64,000 nucleotides of DNA from Paraurantiacibacter namhicola (GTDB lineage: Bacteria > Pseudomonadota > Alphaproteobacteria > Sphingomonadales > Sphingomonadaceae): assembly GCF_001687545.1 (NCBI RefSeq), contig NZ_CP016545.1, forward strand, positions 1,969,001 through 2,033,000. Direction: 5' to 3'. Below, piece after piece: positions 9,634-18,518 of the stretch (the first letter of the stretch is position 1; each line of letters starts with the position of its first letter). The position numbers were made by a program, and so were the translations under genes. The notes below the pieces were generated by a model. The model saw only the letters and a program-made list of their open reading frames with translations, made no database searches and was not told the origin of the DNA.

Positions 9634-9861
9634 TTACTTCTTCTTGAGGGAAAGCCCGCCGAAACGCTTGTTGAACTGGGCAACGCGGCCGCCGTCCTGC
9701 AGGCGCTGCGGGCCGCCGGTCCAGGCCGGGTGGCTGGTCGGGTCGATTTCCAGGTTCATGGTATCGCCTTCCTTGCCCCAAGTGGAGCGCGTCTGGAATT
9801 CGGTACCATCCGTCATCTTGACGGTGATCATGTGGTAATCGGGGTGCGTATCGGCCTTCAT
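9634..9861 (-). CDS. rpmE: 50S ribosomal protein bL31
   Basis: This is ribosomal protein bL31 of the large subunit. The ATG at 9861 ([12 protein letters not shown]) gives 75 residues and is preceded by a good AAGGACTT ribosome-binding site. There is no CxxC zinc motif, so this is the zinc-free form. THPAWTGG-like and VAQFNKRF segments are typical of the family. It follows fabZ on the same strand with about a 100-bp gap. Confidence 0.95.
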   Translation of the reverse strand: MKADTHPDYHMITVKMTDGTEFQTRSTWGKEGDTMNLEIDPTSHPAWTGGPQRLQDGGRVAQFNKRFGGLSLKKK

Positions 9862-9964
9862 GGCATAAGTCCTTGCTAGCGCGGCCCGGTTCCGACCGGA
9901 CATGCTGTTGTGCGGGAAAGCGCGCCCTTTAAGGCGCGTTTGAGTGTTTGGCAAGCGTTGCGCG

Positions 9965-10420
9965 TCAACCCGGCGGGTCGGCGATCATCGCGGTGAATTC
10001 GGCGTCGCAGGTGGTCTTGCCCTCAACGCTGGCCGTGCCCTTGAACTTGTAGATTCGGCTGCGCTTCTGGGTGAATTCCACATGCAGGTCGAGCAGGCAG
10101 CCCGGCTCCACCGGGGCGCGGAACTTCGCGCCTTCGATGCCCATGAAATAGACCAGCTTGCCGGTCCCGGCCAGTTCCAGCGTCTCGATCCCGAGGATCG
10201 CGGCGGCCTGCGCCATGGCCTCGATCTGCAAGACACCGGGCATGATCGGGCGTCCCGGGAAATGGCCCTGGAAGTATTCCTCGTTGAACGAAACGGCCTT
10301 TACCGCGTGGATGCGCTCACCAAGGGTGATGGAACGCACCTTGTCCACGAGCAGCAGGGGATAGCGATGCGGAAGGGCCTTCAGCACCTTCACGATGTCG
10401 AACGACGCTTCTTCGCTCAT
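9965..10420 (-). CDS. fabZ: 3-hydroxyacyl-ACP dehydratase FabZ
   Basis: FabZ dehydrates beta-hydroxyacyl-ACP in fatty acid elongation. The 151-residue hotdog-fold protein has the [10 protein letters not shown] block and the catalytic [13 protein letters not shown] helix with His53, followed by Glu67 in QIEAMAQ. Length is normal. In many proteobacteria it lies between lpxD and lpxA; here both are missing and it directly follows the Skp/OmpH gene with a 24-bp gap. Confidence 0.97.
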   Translation of the reverse strand: MSEEASFDIVKVLKALPHRYPLLLVDKVRSITLGERIHAVKAVSFNEEYFQGHFPGRPIMPGVLQIEAMAQAAAILGIETLELAGTGKLVYFMGIEGAKFRAPVEPGCLLDLHVEFTQKRSRIYKFKGTASVEGKTTCDAEFTAMIADPPG

Positions 10421-10444
10421 GCCCCTGCCCCTCGTCTCTGGACC

Positions 10445-11122
10445 TTAGCGGCCGGATGCGGCCGGTGCAGCTGCTGCCGGAGCAGCCTGCTGCTGGGCCT
10501 GCGCCTGTGCCTGCTGCTCGCGCAGTTCGGCCGGCAGCCAGCCCTGCGGCGGAACGATCTGCACGCTCGGCAGGAGCGCGTCGAGTTCCGTCAGCACAGC
10601 CTGGTTCAGATTGTACGTGCTGTCTGCGTAGAGGACATTGTCCGGGCTGATGACCAGCGTGATGCCGTTCTTGTCGGCTGCCGTCTTGATGGCGGGCGAA
10701 AGCTGGGCGTTGATCTGCTCTTCGACATAGGCCTGCGACAGGATCACCGGCGCCAGGATTTGCTGCAGTTCGCGCTGGCCATTGGCCTCGATCTGCTGGA
10801 TCTGCTGGGACAGCTGCTGCATCCGGTTGCGGTCCGGATTGGCGGACTGCTGCAGGGTCTGCAGTTCGGTGTAGAGCGGCTGGAGCTGCGCGCCAATGGC
10901 TGCGCGGCGCTGTTCCGCCTGGTCGTAGAACTGCTTGTAAGTGACCGGACGCTGCTGCTCGGCCTGCTTGTAGGCGGCGGAGTTTGCGACCACGGCCGGG
11001 ATGTTCACGATGGCAACGCCGGGCGCACGCGTCTGTGCGACTGCCGGTGCAGTTGCCAGAGGTGCTGCAAGCGTGCCGAGCGCAAGGCCGGCAGCCAATG
11101 CGGACTTCAGGAGAATTTTCAT
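10445..11122 (-). CDS. OmpH/Skp family periplasmic chaperone
   Basis: This is a periplasmic chaperone of the Skp/OmpH family, which escorts unfolded outer membrane proteins to the Bam complex. A signal peptide ends near residue 29 (APAVAQ). The rest is rich in Gln, Ala and charged residues, consistent with the coiled-coil tentacles of Skp, and ends in a low-complexity Ala/Pro/Gln tail. At 225 residues it is longer than E. coli Skp. Its ATG overlaps the bamA stop by one base, so the two are probably translationally coupled. Confidence 0.88.
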   Translation of the reverse strand: MKILLKSALAAGLALGTLAAPLATAPAVAQTRAPGVAIVNIPAVVANSAAYKQAEQQRPVTYKQFYDQAEQRRAAIGAQLQPLYTELQTLQQSANPDRNRMQQLSQQIQQIEANGQRELQQILAPVILSQAYVEEQINAQLSPAIKTAADKNGITLVISPDNVLYADSTYNLNQAVLTELDALLPSVQIVPPQGWLPAELREQQAQAQAQQQAAPAAAAPAASGR

Positions 11123-13833
11123 CAGAATTGCGTTCCTACATTGAAGGAGAATATCTTGGTCTCATCGCCTTCCTGCTTCAGCAGGGGATAGGCGACGTCG
11201 ATCCGGAACGGGCCGAACGGCGAGTTCCAGTTCACACCGATACCGATCGAGACGCGGGGGCTAGGCGAATTGCCATAGAATTCCTCCACGAACGGCGGCA
11301 GGCGACGTCCGAGCGGCGTGTTGGGATTGCCACCCGGGTCAAGCGGGTTGGTCACGACATCGCTGCTCACGACATTGCCCATGTTATCTAGGGTGTCTTC
11401 CCTGAACAGCTCGTTGCCGTTTTCATCCCGGCTGGGAATAAACAGGCCGGCGGGGAACGGGCTGTTGACCAGCTGCGGCGTCTTGAGGCCGAAGACGGCG
11501 CCCACGTCGATGAAGGCGGACGGACGCAGGCCCAGTTCACGCGCACCGCTGCCCAGCGGGATCTCCACCTCGGCACGGCCAAGGTAGAAACCGGTACCGC
11601 CAAGGGCGTCGGTCGAGCTCTGGCGCTCGTCATCGATCGGCGTCAGGACCGTGTTGCCGTTGCCGTCCTGCGTATAGAAGCGCCGCACCACGCGCGGGCC
11701 GACGCCGCGGATGTCGAAGCCGCGGATCTGCGGCTCGCCAAGGAAGAAACGGTCGTTCAGCAGCACATCGTCAGCATTGGCACCGCGATCCTTCAAGCCC
11801 TTGATGACGCCCGTCTCCAGGCTGAGCGAGAAGATGAAGCCGCTGCCGAAGTTCCAGTACTTCGCAGCGTTACCCGTCAGGCGTGCGTAGCGGACGGACC
11901 CACCGAGGCCGGCCACATCCAGGCTGACACTGCCGGCCTGGCCACGCGTCGGGCGGATGCGGTTATCCGTCGCGTTGTAGATGAACGACAAGCCGAGGAT
12001 CGAGCTGGTCCGCGAACCGATCGCATCGCACAGGTAACGGCCCACCAGCAGCGGTTCGCAGCTGCTGATGCCATCGCCATCGAAGTCGGCGAAATACAGG
12101 GACTCATCCACGGTGATATCGTCGATATTCAGCGTGTAACGGGCCAGGACCGAGCTGTATTCTGTCAGCGGCAGGCCGGCACGCAGCTGGAAGCCGGTGG
12201 TGGACTGCTCGAACGTCGCACTGTCGCGGTCGAAATAGCCGTTGTTGTAGTCCTTGCGGTAGATATCGATACCGGCGGAGATGTTCTTGTCGAACACGTA
12301 AGGCTCGGTGAAGCTCAGCGATGCGGACTGCGAGAACCGCGAGTAGTTCGCCGAGAGGCCGATCGTCTGCCCGCGCCCGCGGAAGTTGCGCTGGCGGATG
12401 GAGCCCTGGAAGATGAAGCTTTCAAGGCTGGAGAAACCCGCCGAGAGCGAGAGTTCGCCTGTCGCCTGCTCCTGCACGTTGGCTTCCAGCACAATCCGGT
12501 CGGGCGAGGAGCCTTCGACCTGCGTAACCTCGAAGTTTTCCTGGAAATAGCCCAGCGAATTGATGCGGGCCGTGGTGCGCTTGACGCCCAGCGAGCTGAA
12601 GGCATCGCCCTCTGCCACGCGGAATTCGCGGCGGATGACCTTGTCCTGCGTCAGCGTGTTGCCGTTGATGTCGACACGCTCGACATAGGTCCGGTCGGAT
12701 TCGTTGATGGTGAACGTGATGTCCATCGTCATCGTTTCGGGATTGCGTTCGAATTCCGGGCGGACATCGGCAAAGGCATAGCCGAATGCACCAGCCGTCT
12801 CGCTCAGCTGCTCGACAGTGTCTTCAACGGTCTTGGCATTGTACCACTCGCCGGTTTCCATCGGCAGGCCCGCGGTCAGGCGCGTGCTGTCGAAATCGCG
12901 GATGCGGCTGTCGACCTTCACTTCGCCGAACTTGTAGCGCTCGCCTTCTTCCACCACGTAAGTGATGATGAAGTCCTTCTTGTCCGGCGTCAGCTCCGCA
13001 ACGGCGGAAACGACGCGGAAGTCGGCATAACCTTCGGTCAGGTAGAACTGGCGCAACTTCTGCTGGTCGAAAGCAAGGCGGTCCGGGTCATAGCTGGTGC
13101 CGCTGCTGAAAATCTTCAGCAGGCCGGCTTCCTGCGTGATCATCTCGCCCTTCAGATCGCCATCGGAGAATGCCTCATTACCGATGATGTTGATGGCGCG
13201 GACCTTGGACTTGGGCCCTTCCGTGATCTCGTAGACGACATCCACGCGGTTCTGGCTGAGCTGGACCATCTTCGGCTCGACCGTGGCGGCGAAGCGGCCC
13301 TGGCGCTTGTACAGCTCGATGATGCGCGTGACGTCGGCGCGAACCTTGGACCGGGTAAAGATCTGGCGCGGGGCCAGCTTGATTTCCGGCAGGATCTTGT
13401 CGTCCTTGATCTTCTTGTTGCCCTCCAGGACAATACGGTTGATCACCGGGTTTTCCACCACGCGGATGACGACATTGCCGTTATCGAAGGTGATCGAATA
13501 ATCCGCAAACAGCTCCGTCGCGGCAAGGTCCTTCAGCACCTGGTCGGCCACGGCAGCCGTGTATTCCATACCGGGTTGAAGCTGGATGTAGCTGACGATG
13601 GTCTGCGGCTCGAGGCGCTGCGCACCTGCCACGGCAATCGTGCGAACGGTCATATCCTGCGCGGCGGGAGCCGGCGGATTTTGTGCAGGTTGGGCCTGCG
13701 TCTCGGCAGGCTGTGCCTGCGTTGCCGGTGCATCCTGTGCGGACACCCCAAGCGGCATGCCCGCAAGCGCGGTGCAGCCCAGCAGGGCGGTTGCATAACG
13801 GGTGGCTTTGATGGTCTTGGCCCTGCGGCTCAT
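11122..13833 (-). CDS. bamA: Outer membrane protein assembly factor BamA
   Basis: BamA is the Omp85-family barrel that inserts beta-barrel proteins into the outer membrane. I chose the ATG at 13833 (MSRRAKTIKATRY), giving 903 residues with a signal peptide ending near ALAGMPLGVSAQ. A short Gln/Ala/Pro linker precedes five POTRA repeats (about residues 60-440). The barrel follows with the conserved IRGFDIRGVGPR loop and a terminal phenylalanine (NVGTQF). Codon use matches the neighbours. It lies between rseP and the Skp gene, the standard order. Confidence 0.96.
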   Translation of the reverse strand: MSRRAKTIKATRYATALLGCTALAGMPLGVSAQDAPATQAQPAETQAQPAQNPPAPAAQDMTVRTIAVAGAQRLEPQTIVSYIQLQPGMEYTAAVADQVLKDLAATELFADYSITFDNGNVVIRVVENPVINRIVLEGNKKIKDDKILPEIKLAPRQIFTRSKVRADVTRIIELYKRQGRFAATVEPKMVQLSQNRVDVVYEITEGPKSKVRAINIIGNEAFSDGDLKGEMITQEAGLLKIFSSGTSYDPDRLAFDQQKLRQFYLTEGYADFRVVSAVAELTPDKKDFIITYVVEEGERYKFGEVKVDSRIRDFDSTRLTAGLPMETGEWYNAKTVEDTVEQLSETAGAFGYAFADVRPEFERNPETMTMDITFTINESDRTYVERVDINGNTLTQDKVIRREFRVAEGDAFSSLGVKRTTARINSLGYFQENFEVTQVEGSSPDRIVLEANVQEQATGELSLSAGFSSLESFIFQGSIRQRNFRGRGQTIGLSANYSRFSQSASLSFTEPYVFDKNISAGIDIYRKDYNNGYFDRDSATFEQSTTGFQLRAGLPLTEYSSVLARYTLNIDDITVDESLYFADFDGDGISSCEPLLVGRYLCDAIGSRTSSILGLSFIYNATDNRIRPTRGQAGSVSLDVAGLGGSVRYARLTGNAAKYWNFGSGFIFSLSLETGVIKGLKDRGANADDVLLNDRFFLGEPQIRGFDIRGVGPRVVRRFYTQDGNGNTVLTPIDDERQSSTDALGGTGFYLGRAEVEIPLGSGARELGLRPSAFIDVGAVFGLKTPQLVNSPFPAGLFIPSRDENGNELFREDTLDNMGNVVSSDVVTNPLDPGGNPNTPLGRRLPPFVEEFYGNSPSPRVSIGIGVNWNSPFGPFRIDVAYPLLKQEGDETKIFSFNVGTQF

Positions 13834-13897
13834 ATACCGTCCAATCTCGTGTCGACTTTTCCTGCGGCGCGGTTGGCATTCCTGCCTGTCCCTTGCC

Positions 13898-13916
13898 GTT
13901 CCCGACCCCCGGGAAC
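13898..13916. promoter_or_regulatory. Small inverted repeat upstream of bamA
   Basis: GTTCCC at 13898-13903 and GGGAAC at 13911-13916 form a perfect 6-bp dyad with a 7-nt spacer, 65-83 bp upstream of the bamA start. It may be an operator or a weak hairpin between rseP and bamA. No promoter boxes could be assigned with confidence in this 190-bp gap. Confidence 0.3.
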
Positions 13917-14023
13917 ATAGCCCCGACCGTGCCGGGACCCAGGCCAAAGCCCTTGCCCGATGGTGGCGGTGCAATCAAGCGGACCGTTGCCGGTAGGTGT
14001 CAGCCGTGTTTCCTTTTCCCCGC

Positions 14024-15202
14024 CTAGCCGCCGAACACGGGCAGCGAGGCGATGTCGTTCACCGTGACAAACAGCATCAGGGCCAGCACAAGTGCGATCC
14101 CGGTGCGATACGCCAATTCCATCGATCGGGGGCTGGCAGGCTTCCGGCGGATCGCTTCCGCCGCATAGAATGCCAGGTGCCCACCATCGAGGGCGGGGAT
14201 TGGCAGCAGGTTAATGAATGCCAAATTAAGAGAGATGAGCGCGGCGAAGCTGACAAAGGCCATTGCGCCGAGGCTGAGCTGCTCCCCGGCGTATTTGGAA
14301 ATCTTTATCGGGCCGCCCAGCTCCTTCACGCTGCGCTTTCCCGTGATGATCTGGCCGATGCCTAAGATCATCATGCGGGTAATGCGCACGCACTCCCGCC
14401 AACCGAGAGCGATGGATTCAAGAACGCCCACCTCTTCGAACGTGATCTGGTTGCTGAAAATACCGAGCCGACCGATCATCGACTTATTCCCAAATTGATC
14501 GGTCGCCAAAAAGGCTTCAGTCACTACCGGAATCTCGAACGACTTCCCATCGCGCTCGATCTCCAGAACCATGCGCTTATTGGGCCTCATGATGACCTTG
14601 TCAGAGATATTCTGGAACTCGACCATCGGATCGCCATCAATCGCTACAATACGGTCGCCAATCTCAAGTCCGGCATCTCTCGCAGCCGACGCTTGCGCAA
14701 AATTCCGCACCACATTGGTTTCGGCAGGGTCTACTGGCGCTGGCTTGCCAACAGCCGCGAAAAAAGCAGCAAAAATAACAATGGCAATCAACAGATTCAT
14801 CACCGGCCCGGCGGCCACGATCAGCGCACGCTGCCATAGTTTCGCATGATGGAAGCCTGCGCCCTGCACAGGCCGGTGCTCGTCTTCGGCAAGTGCCTCG
14901 GGCGTGCCCATGCCGAAGGTGGCGTCCTCCGCCTCCTCGTCGGCCTGGCCGACGCTGGCGGGATTCATGTCGCCCTTGAACTGGACATAGCCGCCCAGCG
15001 GCAGGGCGGAGAGCTTCCAGCGCGTGCCGCGCTTGTCCGTAAAGCCCGCCAGTTCCTTGCCGAAGCCGACGGAGAAAGCCTGCGCGCCGACGCCGAACCA
15101 GCGCCCGACGAGGTAATGGCCAAGCTCGTGCAGCGTCACCAGCGGCCCCAGCACCAGCAGGAAGCCGAGGACCCACATCCAGACAGGCGTCGATTCGAAC
15201 AT
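14024..15202 (-). CDS. rseP: RIP metalloprotease RseP (site-2 protease family)
   Basis: RseP is an intramembrane zinc protease that cuts anti-sigma factors and signal peptide remnants. The 392-residue protein has the HELGH zinc motif at residues 25-29 in the first membrane segment, a PDZ domain around residues 165-250 (DAGLEIGDRIVAIDGDP), and the LPIPALDGGH motif near residue 330. The insert with DEEAEDATFGMG between segments is normal for alphaproteobacteria. The stretch 14210-14840 is visibly less GC-rich than the flanks. It follows dxr with a 3-bp gap. Confidence 0.95.
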   Translation of the reverse strand: MFESTPVWMWVLGFLLVLGPLVTLHELGHYLVGRWFGVGAQAFSVGFGKELAGFTDKRGTRWKLSALPLGGYVQFKGDMNPASVGQADEEAEDATFGMGTPEALAEDEHRPVQGAGFHHAKLWQRALIVAAGPVMNLLIAIVIFAAFFAAVGKPAPVDPAETNVVRNFAQASAARDAGLEIGDRIVAIDGDPMVEFQNISDKVIMRPNKRMVLEIERDGKSFEIPVVTEAFLATDQFGNKSMIGRLGIFSNQITFEEVGVLESIALGWRECVRITRMMILGIGQIITGKRSVKELGGPIKISKYAGEQLSLGAMAFVSFAALISLNLAFINLLPIPALDGGHLAFYAAEAIRRKPASPRSMELAYRTGIALVLALMLFVTVNDIASLPVFGG

Positions 15203-15205
15203 GGG

Positions 15206-16360
15206 TCAGGCGGTCTCCAGCAATTCGCCCGCGCGCGCCCGCGCTTCGGCATCCACGGCCAGGACATCGTCCAGCGTGGCCGGTGCATCGGGCATGGCGG
15301 TTTCCAGGGTCTGCGCCACCAATGACGAAATTTGCGTGAATTTCACCTGACCGGCGAGGAAGGCGGCGACCGCCACCTCGTTCGCTGCGTTCAGTACCGC
15401 CGGGGCCGCCCCGCCCGCCTGCAGCGCCTCGCGCGCCAGCCGCGTGGCAGGGAAGCGCGCCTCGTCCGGCGCCTCGAAGGTCAGCTGGCCGATGGCAGCA
15501 AGGTCCAGGCTGTCCATCGGCGTGTCCATGCGCTGCGGCCAGGCGAGGCAGCTGGCGATGGGCACGCGCATGTCGCTCGGCCCCAACTGCGCCAGCGTGG
15601 AGCCGTCGCGGTATTCGACCATGGAATGGATGACGCTCTGCGGATGCACCACGATGGAAAGCCGCTCCACGCCCACGGGGAACAGGTGGAAGGCTTCGAT
15701 ATACTCGAGGCCCTTGTTCATCATCGTGGCGGAATCGACGCTGATCTTCGCGCCCATGGACCAGTTCGGATGGGCGACGGCCTGCTCGGGGGTCGCGGCG
15801 TCCAGTTCGGCCATGCTCCAGGTCCGCAGGGGTCCGCCGCTGGCCGTCAGCGTGATGCGCTTCACATCCTCCACGCGATTGCCTGCGAGGCACTGGAAGA
15901 TGGCGTTGTGCTCGCTGTCGGTTGGCAGCAAGGTTGCGCCGTGCTTCGCGACGGCAGCGGTCAGCACCTCGCCGGCCGAGACCAGCGCTTCCTTGTTGGC
16001 GAGCGCGATGGCCCCGCCCTGCTCCACCGCCGCCATGACGGGCGCGAGGCCCGCCGTGCCGACGATGCCTGCCACCACCATGTCCGCCGGGCGGGAAGCC
16101 GCCTCGCACAGCGCCTGCGCGCCGCCCGCGGTTTCTGTGCGCGCATCCCCCAGCGCAGCGCGAAGGTCCGGCAGGCAGCTCTCGTCGCCCACCACCGCCA
16201 GCTCCGCATCGAATTCCCGCGCCAGCGCGCCCAGCTCCTCCGCCGAGCAATTCGCCGTCAGCGCAACGACCCGCCACGCCTCGCGGTTGCGCCGGACAAG
16301 ATCGAGCGTGGATGCCCCGATGGAGCCCGTCGCGCCGAGGATGGTGATGGTGCGGGTCAT
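15206..16360 (-). CDS. dxr: 1-deoxy-D-xylulose 5-phosphate reductoisomerase
   Basis: DXR makes 2-C-methyl-D-erythritol 4-phosphate, the committed step of the MEP isoprenoid pathway. The 384-residue protein starts with the NADPH-binding ILGATGSIG at residues 7-15 and contains PTDSEHNAIFQCL and KISVDSATMMNKGLE with the metal and substrate residues. Length is normal. Its ATG overlaps the cdsA stop by four bases. A long open frame over the same bases in another frame is a shadow. Confidence 0.97.
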   Translation of the reverse strand: MTRTITILGATGSIGASTLDLVRRNREAWRVVALTANCSAEELGALAREFDAELAVVGDESCLPDLRAALGDARTETAGGAQALCEAASRPADMVVAGIVGTAGLAPVMAAVEQGGAIALANKEALVSAGEVLTAAVAKHGATLLPTDSEHNAIFQCLAGNRVEDVKRITLTASGGPLRTWSMAELDAATPEQAVAHPNWSMGAKISVDSATMMNKGLEYIEAFHLFPVGVERLSIVVHPQSVIHSMVEYRDGSTLAQLGPSDMRVPIASCLAWPQRMDTPMDSLDLAAIGQLTFEAPDEARFPATRLAREALQAGGAAPAVLNAANEVAVAAFLAGQVKFTQISSLVAQTLETAMPDAPATLDDVLAVDAEARARAGELLETA

Positions 16361-17184
16361 GTGAGCACGAAGCCAAGCACGCCGACAGCAAATGCGACAG
16401 CGATCACGCCATCGACGCGATCGAAGACTCCACCGTGACCGGGGATCAGATTTGACGAATCCTTCACACCGGCTTTCCTTTTCAGCCAGCTTTCAAGAAA
16501 GTCGCCTGCTTGCGCGACGCTTGCGAAAACAAACCCTATCAGAGCGATCAAGCCGTAATCGCTGAACTCTGCTGTCCAATAGCTACAAAAGGGTTCAATG
16601 AAACCGAACTGATGCGCTCCGACGGTAACAAATTCCGGCCCGCGTTCTTGCAACCATGCGCAGCTCAAACGATCCCACTGCATGGCAACAGCAAGAAAAA
16701 TGGTCGCGCCGAGCGCGCCACCGAATAATCCAGCCCAAGTCTTCGACGGGCTAATGCGCGGTGCAATCTTCGGTCCGCCGAAGGTGCGTCCAGAAAAATA
16801 GGCGAAGGTGTCGACACAAACGACAATGCCGACACAAATTGCGACTTTGGAAGCAGGAAACTCACCAAGTGTCCAAGCCGCAAAGCCAATATAGCCCAAT
16901 CCGGCCGCCATCCCGACGATACGCCAGGCAAGCGGACCGCCGATCCGCTTTACCAGCCGCAGGAATTCCCACGCCGTCGCAAGCGCAATCAGCGCGATGA
17001 ATGCGTCGAGGAACCAGCCGCCGAACCACAGCGCCGCTCCGGCCACCGCCAGCATCACCATTGCGCTCGCCGCGCGCTTGGGCAAGTCGCTCGTGCGGAC
17101 GGAGAGCGGGACGGTGGTGAGGCGCTTCATTCCCGCCTTGAAGCGGTCGCGCTTGCGGAGGGGTTTTTCGTCACCGCCCGCCAT
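16357..17184 (-). CDS. cdsA: Phosphatidate cytidylyltransferase CdsA
   Basis: CdsA makes CDP-diacylglycerol, the precursor of all phospholipids, in the inner membrane. The 275-residue protein has about seven hydrophobic segments and the C-terminal signature KDSSNLIPGHGGVFDRVDG. The chosen ATG at 17184 overlaps uppS by 14 bp; an alternative ATG at 17130 (MKRLTTVP) would remove the overlap. The interval of about 16440-16900 is lower in GC than both ends of the gene and than dxr next to it. Confidence 0.94.
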   Translation of the reverse strand: MAGGDEKPLRKRDRFKAGMKRLTTVPLSVRTSDLPKRAASAMVMLAVAGAALWFGGWFLDAFIALIALATAWEFLRLVKRIGGPLAWRIVGMAAGLGYIGFAAWTLGEFPASKVAICVGIVVCVDTFAYFSGRTFGGPKIAPRISPSKTWAGLFGGALGATIFLAVAMQWDRLSCAWLQERGPEFVTVGAHQFGFIEPFCSYWTAEFSDYGLIALIGFVFASVAQAGDFLESWLKRKAGVKDSSNLIPGHGGVFDRVDGVIAVAFAVGVLGFVLT

Positions 17185-17857
17185 AGCGCCGCTCCCGGTT
17201 AGCGAAGTCGTCCAGCGCGGTTTTCAGGTGGTCCACGGTGAAATCGGGCCACAGCGTGTCGACGAAGACCATTTCCGCATAGGCCGCCTGCCATAGCAGG
17301 AAATTGGACAGCCGGACTTCGCCGCTGGTGCGGATGAGCAGGTCGAGCGGCGGCAGGTCGGCAGTGTCGAGATTGGCGGAGATCGTCTCGGTCGTCACCT
17401 CACCCTCTAATGCAGCCTTGGCCGCGGCGCGGGCGATTTCCTGCTGGCTGCCGTAATTGAGCGCCACGGCCACCGTCCGGCTGCCGCCGCTGGTGCGCTC
17501 CAGCGCATCCTCCAGGCTGGCCACGATATCGGCATCCAGCCCGCGCCAGTCGCCCAGGATCTTCAGCTGCACATCGTTGGCGATGAATTCCGGCAGGTCG
17601 GATTTGATGAAACGGCGCATCAGCTGCATCAGGTCGCCGACTTCCTCCTCCGGCCGCTTCCAGTTCTCGGAGCTGAAGGCGTAAAGCGTGATGCATTCGA
17701 TGCCGAGCGACCCAAGGCTGCGCACCAGCGCGCGCACCGCCTCCACACCCTTGCGATGCCCCATGGCGCGCGGCAGGTGGTTGCGCTTCGCCCAGCGGCC
17801 ATTGCCATCCATGATGACGGCGACGTGGCGCGCGCGATTACCGGTTTCGTCTCCCAT
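17171..17857 (-). CDS. uppS: Isoprenyl (undecaprenyl) diphosphate synthase
   Basis: UppS is the cis-prenyltransferase that makes undecaprenyl diphosphate, the lipid carrier for peptidoglycan. The 228-residue protein has HVAVIMDGNGRWA with catalytic Asp17, GHRKGVEAVR, TLYAFSSENWKRP and the C-terminal RTSGEVRLSNFLLWQ block. Length is close to the family norm. It overlaps cdsA, and the REP pair at 17866 separates it from frr. Confidence 0.96.
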   Translation of the reverse strand: MGDETGNRARHVAVIMDGNGRWAKRNHLPRAMGHRKGVEAVRALVRSLGSLGIECITLYAFSSENWKRPEEEVGDLMQLMRRFIKSDLPEFIANDVQLKILGDWRGLDADIVASLEDALERTSGGSRTVAVALNYGSQQEIARAAAKAALEGEVTTETISANLDTADLPPLDLLIRTSGEVRLSNFLLWQAAYAEMVFVDTLWPDFTVDHLKTALDDFANRERRYGGR

Positions 17858-17865
17858 CAGAAAAT

Positions 17866-17937
17866 CCGCTCAGGCTGAGCCTGTCGAAGCCCCATCAGGC
17901 GGCGCGCGACATCCTTCGACAGGCTCAGGATGAGCGG
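17866..17937. repeat. REP-like inverted repeat pair, family 1 (copy B)
   Basis: Arms at 17866-17889 and 17914-17937 match the elements at 4350-4421 and 34786-34863; the core is GCTCAGGCTGAGCCTGTCG. The pair sits between frr and uppS inside the otherwise compact cluster, where it could form a hairpin in the polycistronic transcript. Confidence 0.9.
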
Positions 17938-17960
17938 GCGCTGTGTGGCCTCGCCAGGCA

Positions 17961-18518
17961 TCACTGTGTCATGATTTCCTTTTCCTTCGCGTCGGTCACT
18001 TCATCGACTTCGGCGACATATTTGTCGGTCAGCTTCTGGACCTCTTCCTCGGACCTTTTGCGGTCGTCTTCAGAGATTTCCTTCTTCTTCTCGTCTTCCT
18101 TCAGGCTTTCCATCCCATCGCGGCGCACGTTGCGGATGGCGATCTTGGCCTTCTCCGCATACTGGCCGGCCAGCTTCGCCAGCTCGCGGCGGCGTTCCTC
18201 GTTGAGGTCGGGCATGGGCAGGCGGATGGTCTGGCCGTCGGTCATCGGGTTGAGGCCGAGGTTCGCCTTGGCGATCCCCTTCTCCACCGCGCTGACATTG
18301 CTCTTGTCCCACACCTGCACGCTGAGCATGCGCGGTTCGGGAGCGGAGACGGTCGCGACCTGGTTGATCGGCATCATGGAGCCATAGACCTCGGCCACCA
18401 CGGGATCGAGCAGCGAGACATTGGCGCGCCCGGTGCGCAGGCCGCTGAAATCGCCCTTCAGGCTTTCCACCGCGCCGGCCATCCGCCGTTCAATATCGGA
18501 TTTGTCGTATTGGGCCAT
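17961..18518 (-). CDS. frr: Ribosome recycling factor
   Basis: RRF works with EF-G to split post-termination ribosomes. The 185-residue length is exactly typical. Family blocks [17 protein letters not shown] and the C-terminal helix-rich [20 protein letters not shown] are present. Its ATG overlaps the pyrH stop by one base. Confidence 0.97.
   Translation of the reverse strand: MAQYDKSDIERRMAGAVESLKGDFSGLRTGRANVSLLDPVVAEVYGSMMPINQVATVSAPEPRMLSVQVWDKSNVSAVEKGIAKANLGLNPMTDGQTIRLPMPDLNEERRRELAKLAGQYAEKAKIAIRNVRRDGMESLKEDEKKKEISEDDRKRSEEEVQKLTDKYVAEVDEVTDAKEKEIMTQ

Noticed and set aside
14664-16391. A 575-codon frame across dxr and rseP
   Set aside because: It overlaps two conserved genes in another frame and encodes Arg/Gly-rich noise.
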